Assembly: GCA_025869455.1 (NCBI GenBank)
Contig: JAOZVT010000337.1
Coordinates: forward strand, 1-13,232
DNA: 13,232 bases
Direction: 5' to 3'
DNA from: Prosthecobacter sp.
GTDB taxonomy: Bacteria > Verrucomicrobiota > Verrucomicrobiia > Verrucomicrobiales > Verrucomicrobiaceae
This document shows, in pieces, positions 1-6,570 of this stretch. Each line of letters begins with the position of its first letter. Position 1 is the stretch's first letter. The translations under genes and the position numbers were made by a program. Under the pieces are notes generated by a model. The model was not told the DNA's origin. It worked only from the letters and a program-made list of their open reading frames with translations, and made no database searches.

Positions 1-489
1 CCCGTCCCCCCCCCTACCTCCACAATCGCCAAACAAGCCTCAAGTTCAGAAAAAACGGCGAAAGATTGGCTTCATGCCGCCCAGGCCACTGCACGTGGTT
101 ATTACTTTGTCGAAACCCTGCCCGACCCTAAAACGGGCCTGGATTGAGATGGTGAATATGATGATCTAGGCGGAGGTCACGACAGCCTCAGACTCGGTGC
201 AGATGGAAAACTCCGAGTTAGTCTCTCCAGTTACCGGGCCGAAGGCGAAGAAGCCGCCACCATCGAAGGCACAACCACACCCGATCAGGTGACAAAAGGC
301 AAAAATGATGAACTCATCGCCGATTTTTCAGTTCTGAATCCCGAAGTGACTGATCCCGAAAAACAAGCTCACCTTCGCCTGACCAAATTTGGCCACTACC
401 TTCACATCGAGACCCAAAATACAGAACGCTACGCCAGCCGTGGCTGGTTTGATGGCATCTATCGCGGCTCACCCGTCCCTCCGCAGTAA
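1..489 (+). pseudogene. 3' part of a secreted-looking protein gene interrupted by an in-frame TGA
   Basis: The frame starting at position 1 is open to the TAA at 487-489 except for one TGA at 145-147. The two sides read as one protein: an alpha-helical stretch (KTAKDWLHAA) and an Asp/Gly-rich turn before the stop, then an alternating beta-strand pattern after it, ending in RGWFDGIYRG. A C-terminal Gly-x-Tyr-Arg ending on a beta-rich domain resembles small secreted beta-barrel proteins, but I cannot name a family. There is no ATG in frame after the TGA, and the only possible restart is a GTG at 289 inside a predicted strand. The likeliest explanations are a nonsense mutation (for example from TGG or GGA) or a sequencing error. 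The 5' end is outside the window, and a nine-C run at 6-14 lies inside the frame. Confidence 0.55.
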
Positions 490-526
490 TCTTGCGCGGT
501 AGGGCTTCTGGGACGTAATTGGTTTT

Positions 527-1690
527 ATGTCCCTCTTTGCCACCGAAGCAGATCGCCTTGCCGAATTTCCCATCGCCCTAGACAGCATCTTTCTCGCCCA
601 CGCTGGTGTCACCATCCTCCCGCGTCGGGTCACCAAGGTCATGCAGGACTACCTGGAAGAGAGCTGCATGCGCATGCAGGAATTCCCCGAAGCCTGGCGC
701 GCCGTTAATGAAACCCGCGTCGTGGCAGCGAAACTGATCGGAGCCAAAGCCAGCGAGATTTCCCTGCTCGGCCCCACCTCGTTAGGCCTCAGCCTTGTGG
801 CCAATGGCTTGGATTGGCAACCAGGAGACGAGGTGGTGTGTTACCAGGACGATTACCCAGCCAATGTCTATCCGTGGACCGATCTAAAACGGCATGGCGT
901 GGTGGTGAAACTCCTGAAACCCAAAGAACCCGGAGCGATTACCCCCGAATTGGTCGAGTCACTCTTGACCCCAAAAACAAAGCTCGTCGCCCTCGCCTCT
1001 TGCCACTTTTTGAGTGGCTATCGTATCCAGATTGATACCATTGGCCAAATGCTCAGGTCACGCGGCATCCTCTTTTGCCTGGACGCGATTCAGACTTTGG
1101 GAGCCTTCGAAACACGTGTGGATCATGTGGATTTTCTTTCCGCAGATTCGCACAAATGGATGCTCGGCCCCATGGCTGCAGGCATCGTCTATGTCCGCGA
1201 TGAAGTGAAGGAACGCCTACGCCCCACTTTGTTAGGCTCCTGGAATGTCCAGAGTCCTAATTTCATCGCCCAAGATGAAATTCACTTTGAAGCCGGAGGT
1301 CGGCGCTATGAACCCGGTGTACTCAATGTGGCCGGAATCTTGGGCATGAAAGCAGGCATGGAGTTACTGCTAGAAAAAGGCATTACCGAGATTAGCGCCC
1401 AACTTTTGCGACTGAAAACACGCCTCGTCGAACGACTGGAGCCACTAGGTTTCCAATTCCTCGGCCCCAATGCCGGTCTTAATGCCTCAGGCATCACCAC
1501 CGTCTGGCGGGACGCAGATAAAAAGCCCTCTCTTCCCCAAATCTTTGATCACCTCACAGCTCAAAAGATCAGCCCGTCTCTCCGTTTTGACCGCGCAGGA
1601 CAGTCTTACCTCAGATTCAGTCCGCATTTTTACAACACGGAGACCGAGATGGACCACGTCGTGGATGCCATCGCTGCCACTCCAGAATAA
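527..1690 (+). CDS. Class V aminotransferase (PLP-dependent, cysteine desulfurase/epimerase-like)
   Basis: A 387-residue soluble fold-type I PLP enzyme. Visible marks are the SADSHKW motif with the Schiff-base lysine at K210, the LDAIQTLGAF strand with D186 positioned to bind the pyridine nitrogen, H160 in ASCHFLSG for ring stacking, the YEPG segment near 261-264, and the C-terminal RFSPHFYNTETEMD block typical of class V enzymes (R363 probably binds the substrate carboxylate). Its length is normal for the class, which includes cysteine desulfurases, isopenicillin-N-epimerase-like proteins and kynureninase. Sequence alone does not choose among these, and there is no obvious catalytic Cys loop of the SufS/IscS type. 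The ATG at 527 gives the full N-terminal domain but has no Shine-Dalgarno motif. The neighbours give no pathway clue, and the respiratory cluster downstream is probably unrelated. Confidence 0.9.
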   Translation: MSLFATEADRLAEFPIALDSIFLAHAGVTILPRRVTKVMQDYLEESCMRMQEFPEAWRAVNETRVVAAKLIGAKASEISLLGPTSLGLSLVANGLDWQPGDEVVCYQDDYPANVYPWTDLKRHGVVVKLLKPKEPGAITPELVESLLTPKTKLVALASCHFLSGYRIQIDTIGQMLRSRGILFCLDAIQTLGAFETRVDHVDFLSADSHKWMLGPMAAGIVYVRDEVKERLRPTLLGSWNVQSPNFIAQDEIHFEAGGRRYEPGVLNVAGILGMKAGMELLLEKGITEISAQLLRLKTRLVERLEPLGFQFLGPNAGLNASGITTVWRDADKKPSLPQIFDHLTAQKISPSLRFDRAGQSYLRFSPHFYNTETEMDHVVDAIAATPE

Positions 1691-1763
1691 CAAGACCGTG
1701 AATAACTGACGAAATTCGCAGGCACTCTCTTTTGAGTACCCATGACTAGCTATGCCTTGGCGC

Positions 1764-1796
1764 AAAGCCCTGATAGTGAGCAAATTCACGCTTTTT
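1764..1796 (+). promoter_or_regulatory. GTGA-N6-TCAC palindrome; CRP/FNR-type operator or weak terminator
   Basis: GTGA at 1776-1779 and TCAC at 1786-1789 are separated by six bases, the half-site geometry of CRP/FNR-family operators, although the outer bases (A and G) do not match the TGTGA/TCACA consensus. It lies between two genes, about 40 bp upstream of a TTGACA box. The same bases can fold as a short RNA hairpin (GTGAG/TTCAC with a CAAA loop and one G-U pair), enclosed by AAAGC/GCTTT and followed by a T-run at 1792-1796. It could therefore instead be the terminator of the aminotransferase gene. Confidence 0.35.
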
Positions 1797-1820
1797 AGCA
1801 AACATTGAGTTATACCGATT

Positions 1821-1852
1821 TTGACACAAGGCTCGACAGGTTTGCCCATATT
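1821..1852 (+). promoter_or_regulatory. Possible sigma70-type promoter for the 1888 gene
   Basis: A perfect TTGACA lies at 1821-1826. The best -10 candidate is CATATT at 1847-1852, matching four of six bases but with a 20-bp spacer, longer than the usual 16-18. Position upstream of the 1888 start is suitable. This is a weak, sequence-only call. Confidence 0.22.
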
Positions 1853-1887
1853 CGCGTAGCCTAACCGGAAATCTGAAAAACCGCGCT

Positions 1888-2487
1888 ATGGCTAAGAATA
1901 CCACGCTAAAAAAGGGGGCAGCAAAAAAATCTGCCCCCAGCATCAAGAAGCCAGCGCCTGCCCCAAAGGCCAAGAAGATCACTAAAAAAGCGGTCCCTCA
2001 ACCCTCGCGCCCACCTGCCGAATCTACCGTCAAGTTCCCAGTAGTCATAATAAAAAAAGAAGAACCCAAGACGGCGGTCATCCCCTCAGCGCCAGAACCA
2101 ACACCGATCATCGAATCCTCCACGCCTACATCCCTGCCCAAAACGGTCCCCTTAACCGTAAGTGTTCAGACCTCGCAGGGAGCAGCCGCCAACGGCAATA
2201 CCCATCCTGCCAATCTGCTTGTTATCGTCACCTGTGCAGGCTGGCCAGTCACTGAATTGGACAAAAACCACTTCACCCTCATGGAACATTTTGAGGTCGT
2301 CGGGCAATTAGCTCCCTTCAGCAATAGCATCACCTCCTTTCGTAATGCGGGGACAGGAGCCTATCTTCTCCAGACCAAACCGATCAATGGAGCACCTTGG
2401 AAAAGCGGTCATCACCTGGGACAATTGCTGGTTTCGACCTCGGATGACCAGCAAGGACAGGCGGGTTTCAAACTCATTATTCGCTGA
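1888..2487 (+). CDS. Hypothetical protein: Lys/Pro/Ala-rich N-terminus plus beta-rich C-terminal domain
   Basis: A 199-residue protein that I do not recognise. Residues 1-40 are very basic and low in complexity, with repeated KKxAPxxK and AKK patterns resembling histone H1-like bacterial tails. Residues 41-90 are a Pro/Ser/Thr-rich linker. Residues about 90-199 form a predicted beta-sandwich; the segment VTCAGWPVTELDKNHFTLME fits the G-x-PV-x-x-L-x-x-x-x-F-x-L-x-E pattern seen in Ig-like surface or adaptor domains. No signal peptide or TM segment is visible. One reading is a cytoplasmic protein with a nucleic-acid-binding tail; a surface or secreted protein is less likely without a signal. 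Spacing from the upstream gene (about 200 bp) and downstream gene (160 bp), with regulatory-looking sequence on both sides, suggests it is transcribed alone. Confidence 0.7.
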   Translation: MAKNTTLKKGAAKKSAPSIKKPAPAPKAKKITKKAVPQPSRPPAESTVKFPVVIIKKEEPKTAVIPSAPEPTPIIESSTPTSLPKTVPLTVSVQTSQGAAANGNTHPANLLVIVTCAGWPVTELDKNHFTLMEHFEVVGQLAPFSNSITSFRNAGTGAYLLQTKPINGAPWKSGHHLGQLLVSTSDDQQGQAGFKLIIR

Positions 2488-2523
2488 GTCAAGCCCACTG
2501 AGCGGAGATTTTAAGGTTTTTTT
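2482..2523 (+). terminator. Possible terminator after the 1888 gene
   Basis: CGCTGAGT at 2482-2489 and ACTGAGCG at 2497-2504 pair over eight positions with one mismatch around a 7-nt loop. The stop codon lies inside the stem. A seven-T run at 2517-2523 follows, but 12 nt downstream rather than directly, so this is a poor match to a classical rho-independent terminator. Confidence 0.28.
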
Positions 2524-2594
2524 CAGGGTTAAGGAAGCTCTGAGAAAATCGAAATCGTCCTTGCAATGTGACCGCGAGTTTTTAATCTTCGTCT

Positions 2595-2616
2595 GCTTGT
2601 GAAATTTTTCACAAGC
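2595..2616. promoter_or_regulatory. Perfect 22-bp inverted repeat; CRP/FNR-family operator upstream of actE
   Basis: The arms GCTTGTGAAA (2595-2604) and TTTCACAAGC (2607-2616) are exact reverse complements around TT. Inside is TGTGA-N6-TCACA (2598-2602 and 2609-2613), the full core consensus of CRP-type sites. A separate TGTGA half-site lies 31 bp upstream at 2567-2571, about three helical turns away. The nearest -10-like box is TTTAAT at 2581-2586, which would place the operator at the transcription start and suggest repression. Activation would need a promoter downstream, and none is visible. As RNA the repeat would form a 9-bp hairpin in the actE leader. There is no T-run after it, so a terminator is unlikely. 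The leader then holds a small GGCGG/CCGCC hairpin at 2625-2637. Confidence 0.55.
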
Positions 2617-2647
2617 TCAGTTCCGGCGGTACCCGCCAGCTCGCTCC

Positions 2648-3313
2648 ATGAAATATTTCTTCCTCAGCTACCTCTTTGTTGCCGCGATCGTTGTCGCCGC
2701 CTTTGGCACACGTGGCAGCAAATCCGAATTGCCACCCCTGGAAATCTTCCAAGACATGGATCACCAGGCGAAAGTAAAGTATCAGGCCAAGAGTGATTTC
2801 TTTGCTGATGGACTCGGTGGTCGCCGCCCAGTCGCCAATTCAGTCCCGATGGGTTTCGAGATTCCAGGAAAGCCAGCTTCATCCCCTGACTACAAGCCAC
2901 CGCATTACGGCTTCACCAACGGGCTTGACTACTACAACACTGGCAAGATCGGCGACTACTACGGTGATGGCCTGCCGAAAGAAGTGGCCGCAGACAAAGC
3001 ATTGCTTGAGCGCGGTGAACGCCAGTTCAACATCAATTGCGCCATTTGCCACGGTGACTCAGGCAACGGCAAGGGCATTACCTCCAAGTATGGCATCATG
3101 ACGGCCTTCAACTTTCATCAAGCTGGCAGCATGGATCCAGCTAATCCGGGGGCTTACCGAGCAGACGGAGCCATCTTTGACGTGATTACTCACGGCAAAG
3201 GTTTGATGGGTTCCTATGGCGGTAACATCGCCGTTCATGATCGCTGGGCCATCGTGGCCTACATCCGCGCCATGCAGGTAGCGGTAAAGGAAAACAACGT
3301 GTCCGTCCAGTAA
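2648..3313 (+). CDS. actE: Alternative complex III subunit ActE-like monohaem cytochrome c
   Basis: A 221-residue membrane-anchored c-type cytochrome. Residues 4-19 form an N-terminal hydrophobic anchor or uncleaved signal, without the lipobox cysteine seen in many ActE proteins. The region around residues 49-60 (SDFFADGLGGRR) matches the characteristic ActE segment before the haem domain. The single haem motif is CAICH (C131, C134, H135), and M187 in KGLMGSYG is the probable sixth ligand. In ACIII this subunit sits on the periplasmic face and relays electrons from the ActA/ActB core towards cytochrome c or the oxidase. It is the first gene of a tight run, 18 bp before actF. The ATG at 2648 has no Shine-Dalgarno. 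No actABCD precedes it, which is unusual. The family call is confident; its exact partners are not. Confidence 0.85.
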   Translation: MKYFFLSYLFVAAIVVAAFGTRGSKSELPPLEIFQDMDHQAKVKYQAKSDFFADGLGGRRPVANSVPMGFEIPGKPASSPDYKPPHYGFTNGLDYYNTGKIGDYYGDGLPKEVAADKALLERGERQFNINCAICHGDSGNGKGITSKYGIMTAFNFHQAGSMDPANPGAYRADGAIFDVITHGKGLMGSYGGNIAVHDRWAIVAYIRAMQVAVKENNVSVQ

Positions 3314-3331
3314 CAGAAGGCATTTCAAGGC

Positions 3332-4687
3332 ATGAGTCACCACCTCACATTCAATGATCTGCCTCCGGGCGGTGAGAAATTCGAACCTGCCAAAGGCAGC
3401 AAGCTCATCAACGCCTTTGGCGCTGCTGGCGGTCTTGGGCTTGCAGGTTCTGCATATCTATTTTTCACCCAGACAGATGTCTTTGCTTACAGCTGGCTTT
3501 TCGCCTTCTTCTTTGCATTCACCTTCGTTTGCGGCGGTTGCTTTTGGATTCTTCTTCACAGCGCCTCAAACTCAGGCTGGGGAGTCGCCATTCGCCGCCT
3601 TTGGGAACAGCTCGCTAACATGGCGTTGCCTTTGGCCATTTTAGGCCTCCCTCTTCTGGTTCCTCAGGTTCAGACCCACCTCTATGAGTGGATGAACCAT
3701 CACCGCACCGCCGAGGTAGAACTGACCCAGCATCACGAAGCTGCGGCTGGCGACCATGCAGAACACGCTGAAGGTGGTCATAAGGTGCCAACGACAGTCA
3801 AAGGACAATTGCACCACGATTCTCTCAGCAATCCACACCTTCACACGCTAGTCAGCAAGTATGGCTACCTGAATATCAATGCTTGGTACTTCCGCTTCGC
3901 CTTCTACTTCTTCATCCTCTGGCATATCGCCCGCACACTGCGCAAGAAGTCAGTGATGCAGGATCAGGATGGTGACATCAAGCATACCATCAAAGCTCGT
4001 GCCTTCTCCTGCCGTTGGCTCCTTTTTTACGCCCTGACTGTCACTTTCGCGGCTGTCGATTGGCTAATGACCCTGGACTACTCCTGGTTCTCCACCATGT
4101 GGGGTGTTTACATCTTTGCGGGTTGTGCCTGGGCTTCTATGGCGCTCACGATCCTTCTGGTCACTTGGCTCAAGGGCCTTGGCTACATGAAACAGGTCGT
4201 GACGGAAGAGCATTATCACTTGATGGGTAAGCTGCTTTTCGCCTTCACCGTTTTCTGGGCTTACATCGCCTTCAGCCAATACTTCCTCATTTGGTACGCC
4301 AACATCACGGAAGAAACACGCTTCTACCTCACCCGTAATACCGAAGGCTGGCGCTGGGTTTCCATCTTCATCGTCGTCGGTCACTTCATCGGTCCCTTCG
4401 TTCTCCTTCTGTCTCAGCCTCGCAAAAAGAACCCTCTGGCAGTTAGTTTGATCTGTCTCTGGATTCTCTTCATGCACCTAGTGGACATTTATTGGAATGT
4501 TATCCCAGAGCGTGGCCCTTCTCTCGGAGTCGGCTGGTGGGTGAATGGTGCTTGGATTGGTGATATCGTCGCCCTCTTGGCTGTCGTTGGTACCATGGGA
4601 TTCATCTTCCTTCGCAGTCTCTCCCGTTACAGTCTCTATCCCTGCCGTGACCCACGCCTCCTGGAGTCCGCCAACGTCATCAACTGA
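3332..4687 (+). CDS. actF: Alternative complex III membrane subunit ActF-like (quinone-binding subunit 2)
   Basis: A 451-residue polytopic membrane protein with about ten TM segments (roughly 28-46, 54-76, 95-113, 184-202, 228-246, 256-280, 300-322, 341-361, 368-388, 408-427). Family hallmarks are the AVDWLMTLDYSWFSTMWGVY block at 241-260, H296 in HLMGKLLFAF, and FSQYFLIWYANITEETR at 314-330. ActF is an NrfD-like relative of ActC lying in the membrane arm of ACIII. An oddity is the loop between TM3 and TM4 (about 114-183), which is longer than I expect and carries eleven His between residues 123 and 171. With the N-terminus inside, that loop would be periplasmic. The gene lies 18 bp after actE and 8 bp before the next gene, so co-transcription is very likely. 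Confidence 0.87.
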   Translation: MSHHLTFNDLPPGGEKFEPAKGSKLINAFGAAGGLGLAGSAYLFFTQTDVFAYSWLFAFFFAFTFVCGGCFWILLHSASNSGWGVAIRRLWEQLANMALPLAILGLPLLVPQVQTHLYEWMNHHRTAEVELTQHHEAAAGDHAEHAEGGHKVPTTVKGQLHHDSLSNPHLHTLVSKYGYLNINAWYFRFAFYFFILWHIARTLRKKSVMQDQDGDIKHTIKARAFSCRWLLFYALTVTFAAVDWLMTLDYSWFSTMWGVYIFAGCAWASMALTILLVTWLKGLGYMKQVVTEEHYHLMGKLLFAFTVFWAYIAFSQYFLIWYANITEETRFYLTRNTEGWRWVSIFIVVGHFIGPFVLLLSQPRKKNPLAVSLICLWILFMHLVDIYWNVIPERGPSLGVGWWVNGAWIGDIVALLAVVGTMGFIFLRSLSRYSLYPCRDPRLLESANVIN

Positions 4688-4695
4688 TTCCTTTC

Positions 4696-5073
4696 ATGTC
4701 TTCGACCGCTACTACTTCGAAAACCGGAGCCACCTTCCTCTGGGTGTTGGGTGCCTTTGCCTCTTTCGCTATCCTATTCTTCCTGATCCAAGCAGGCTTC
4801 GCCAAACAAGGAGCAGAGGACCCACGTGCGCCTGAGCGGCTCGCTAACAAAGAAGAAATCCTCAAAGCCCAATCTGAACTGATTACCAAAATGGGTTTTG
4901 ACGATACGGCTAAAAAATCAGCTATCTTCTCCAAGACTCTTGAAACCTTGAAAGCTAAGCCAACAGGCGTCAGCACCCAGGTTGTCCCCGGCTCCCCAAC
5001 TCAACTCAAGCAGGCTGCCACCCCGGCTCCTGCGCCTGCCGCAGCTCCGGCAGCCACACCTCCTGCGAACTGA
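4696..5073 (+). CDS. Small single-TM protein between actF and the cbb3-like genes
   Basis: A 125-residue protein with one TM helix (about 12-34), a charged helical middle part (40-90) and a Pro/Ala tail (105-125). The middle segment DPRAPERLANKEEILKAQ followed by MGFDD resembles small uncharacterised membrane proteins sometimes found in ACIII/cox operons, in which a DPR...R...L pattern precedes a conserved Asp region. I offer that as an inference from memory, not a search result. The tail matches other Ala/Pro-rich tails in this cluster. It has no Cys or His, so it carries no haem or copper. Its position 8 bp after actF and 18 bp before the CcoN-like gene argues for an accessory or linker subunit. 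The ATG at 4696 follows the actF stop in a pyrimidine-rich stretch without Shine-Dalgarno. Confidence 0.75.
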   Translation: MSSTATTSKTGATFLWVLGAFASFAILFFLIQAGFAKQGAEDPRAPERLANKEEILKAQSELITKMGFDDTAKKSAIFSKTLETLKAKPTGVSTQVVPGSPTQLKQAATPAPAPAAAPAATPPAN

Positions 5074-5091
5074 TTTTTTCCCCTGGAACCT

Positions 5092-6570
5092 ATGCAGACC
5101 TCTCCAGCATCCACGGACACCCAAGCCGATAATCTCCGCCGCGCGGCGATTGATAAGTCGGTCAAAGGCCCGGTGCTCTTCCTCTTCCTCAACGGCGCTT
5201 TCTGGCTGATGGCCTCGACCATCCTTGGCGTCTTAGCCGCCATTAAACAATTTGCGCCCGACTTCCTCGGTGCCTGCAGTGTGCTCCAATACGGGAGGTT
5301 ACAGCCGACCCATATCAATGCTCTCGTTTATGGTTGGGGAGTTCAGGCTGGCCTCGGTGCCATGCTCTGGATCATGGCCCGCCGCTCTGGCCAGGAACTT
5401 CGCGTCGGCAAAAGCGTCCTTTATGTCGCCGCGATCTTCTGGAATATTGCTGTCACCATCGGCTTAGTCGCCATCCTTCTGGGACGCAGCACCTCCATGG
5501 AATGGCTGGAAATGCCCGCCTTCATCTGGCCGATCCTTCTCATCAGCTTCCTGGCCTTTGCTTGGCCCATGGTATTCATGTTTGGCCGCGCTTTCCGCCC
5601 TGAAGGTTTCATGGTTAGCACTTGGTACATCCTAGGAGCCTGCTTCTGGTTTCCTTGGATTTTCATCACCGCCAATGTCGCCTTGCATTGCCTCCCAGGC
5701 CTCGGTGCTCTGGGGGCAGGAATAAATGCTTGGTACGTGCATACGATGATCTTGTTGTTCTTTGCTCCAGTCGCCATCGGCTCTGCATACTACTTCATTC
5801 CAAAAGTCACGGGTAAGCCCATCGCTAGTTCCCAGCTCTCACAAATGGGCTTCTGGCTTCTCGCAGTGCTCGGCGGTTGGACTGGCATGCAGCATTACAT
5901 GGGAGGCCCTCTCCCAGCCTGGATGCCTGCAGTTGGAGCTGCCGCAGGTGTACTTCTCCTGATCCCTGTCGGTGTTGTTGGCCTTAATCACCATCTGACT
6001 ACCCTGGGTAATCACAGTCTTGTCGCCTCCAGCCCGACACTGCGTTTCGTTTTCTTCGGCGCACTCTTTTATCCAGTAAGCGGTGCCATCTTGGCCCTAA
6101 TTTCGAACTTCTCCACAGGTGCAACCCTCCAGTTCACCCAGGCTTGGTATGGTTTCCAGATCGTCGCTTTGTATGGCTTCTTCAGCATGACCATCTTCGG
6201 GGCGATTTACTACATTGTCCCTCGTCTGACAGGTTGCGAGTGGCTCTCAGTTCGCCTGATCCGCAATCACTTCTGGTTCTCCGTTTACGGTATCGGCACC
6301 ATCGTTGTCACCAGTTTGGTCGCAGGTGCGCAGCAGGGAGGCGACCTCAATTCTCCTGAGATGTGGGATCAAGATTTCATGCAGCTCGCCTTGAACCTGC
6401 GTCCTTACATCATTGCACGCGCCATCGCTTGGGCCCTCATTACTTGGTCCAACGTTTGGTTCCTTATCCATCTCATGCTTATGGTGGCCGGTCTTGGTCG
6501 CCGCAGCTCTGCCCCGACGCTGCTTGAGCATGAACACGAAGACGTCCTTCCCCAAGCCGCCCACGCATGA
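5092..6570 (+). CDS. CcoN-like cbb3 oxidase subunit I lacking most active-site ligands
   Basis: A 492-residue, ~12-TM protein that aligns by eye along its length with CcoN. Conserved anchors are GRLQPTHINA (H74, the helix II low-spin haem ligand), WYVH with YYFIPK (H217, first CuB His), LPAWM, and FGAIYYIVPRL (369-379). The active-site residues are largely gone. The cross-linked Tyr position is G261. The CuB HH pair is Q267-H268. In the motif that normally reads GHVHSGALGW, the haem b3 ligand is F355 and the second low-spin haem ligand is I357, with no gaps in the alignment to FGAIYY. It therefore should not reduce oxygen, and NorB function is excluded by the same losses. New His residues appear at 300, 301 and 308. 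Its stop overlaps the CcoO-like start as ATGA, so the two are translationally coupled. Fold and ancestry are confident; function is unknown. Confidence 0.85.
   Translation: MQTSPASTDTQADNLRRAAIDKSVKGPVLFLFLNGAFWLMASTILGVLAAIKQFAPDFLGACSVLQYGRLQPTHINALVYGWGVQAGLGAMLWIMARRSGQELRVGKSVLYVAAIFWNIAVTIGLVAILLGRSTSMEWLEMPAFIWPILLISFLAFAWPMVFMFGRAFRPEGFMVSTWYILGACFWFPWIFITANVALHCLPGLGALGAGINAWYVHTMILLFFAPVAIGSAYYFIPKVTGKPIASSQLSQMGFWLLAVLGGWTGMQHYMGGPLPAWMPAVGAAAGVLLLIPVGVVGLNHHLTTLGNHSLVASSPTLRFVFFGALFYPVSGAILALISNFSTGATLQFTQAWYGFQIVALYGFFSMTIFGAIYYIVPRLTGCEWLSVRLIRNHFWFSVYGIGTIVVTSLVAGAQQGGDLNSPEMWDQDFMQLALNLRPYIIARAIAWALITWSNVWFLIHLMLMVAGLGRRSSAPTLLEHEHEDVLPQAAHA

Noticed and set aside
145..190. 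Selenocysteine recoding of the TGA
   Set aside because: The only downstream stem is about five base pairs including a G-U pair, and the protein context is Asp/Gly-rich, not redox-like.
289..489. A free-standing 66-aa gene starting at GTG 289
   Set aside because: The reading frame continues upstream without a break to the TGA at 145, the GTG falls inside a predicted beta region, and no start signal is present; it is better read as the tail of a longer gene.
2625..2637. GGCGG-TAC-CCGCC hairpin as terminator or riboswitch
   Set aside because: Five-bp stem, no T-run and no larger conserved architecture; at most a minor leader structure.
5092..6570. CcoN-like protein as a nitric oxide reductase (NorB)
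   Set aside because: NorB also needs the HxH haem ligands and three FeB histidines; F355, I357 and Q267 exclude this as well.
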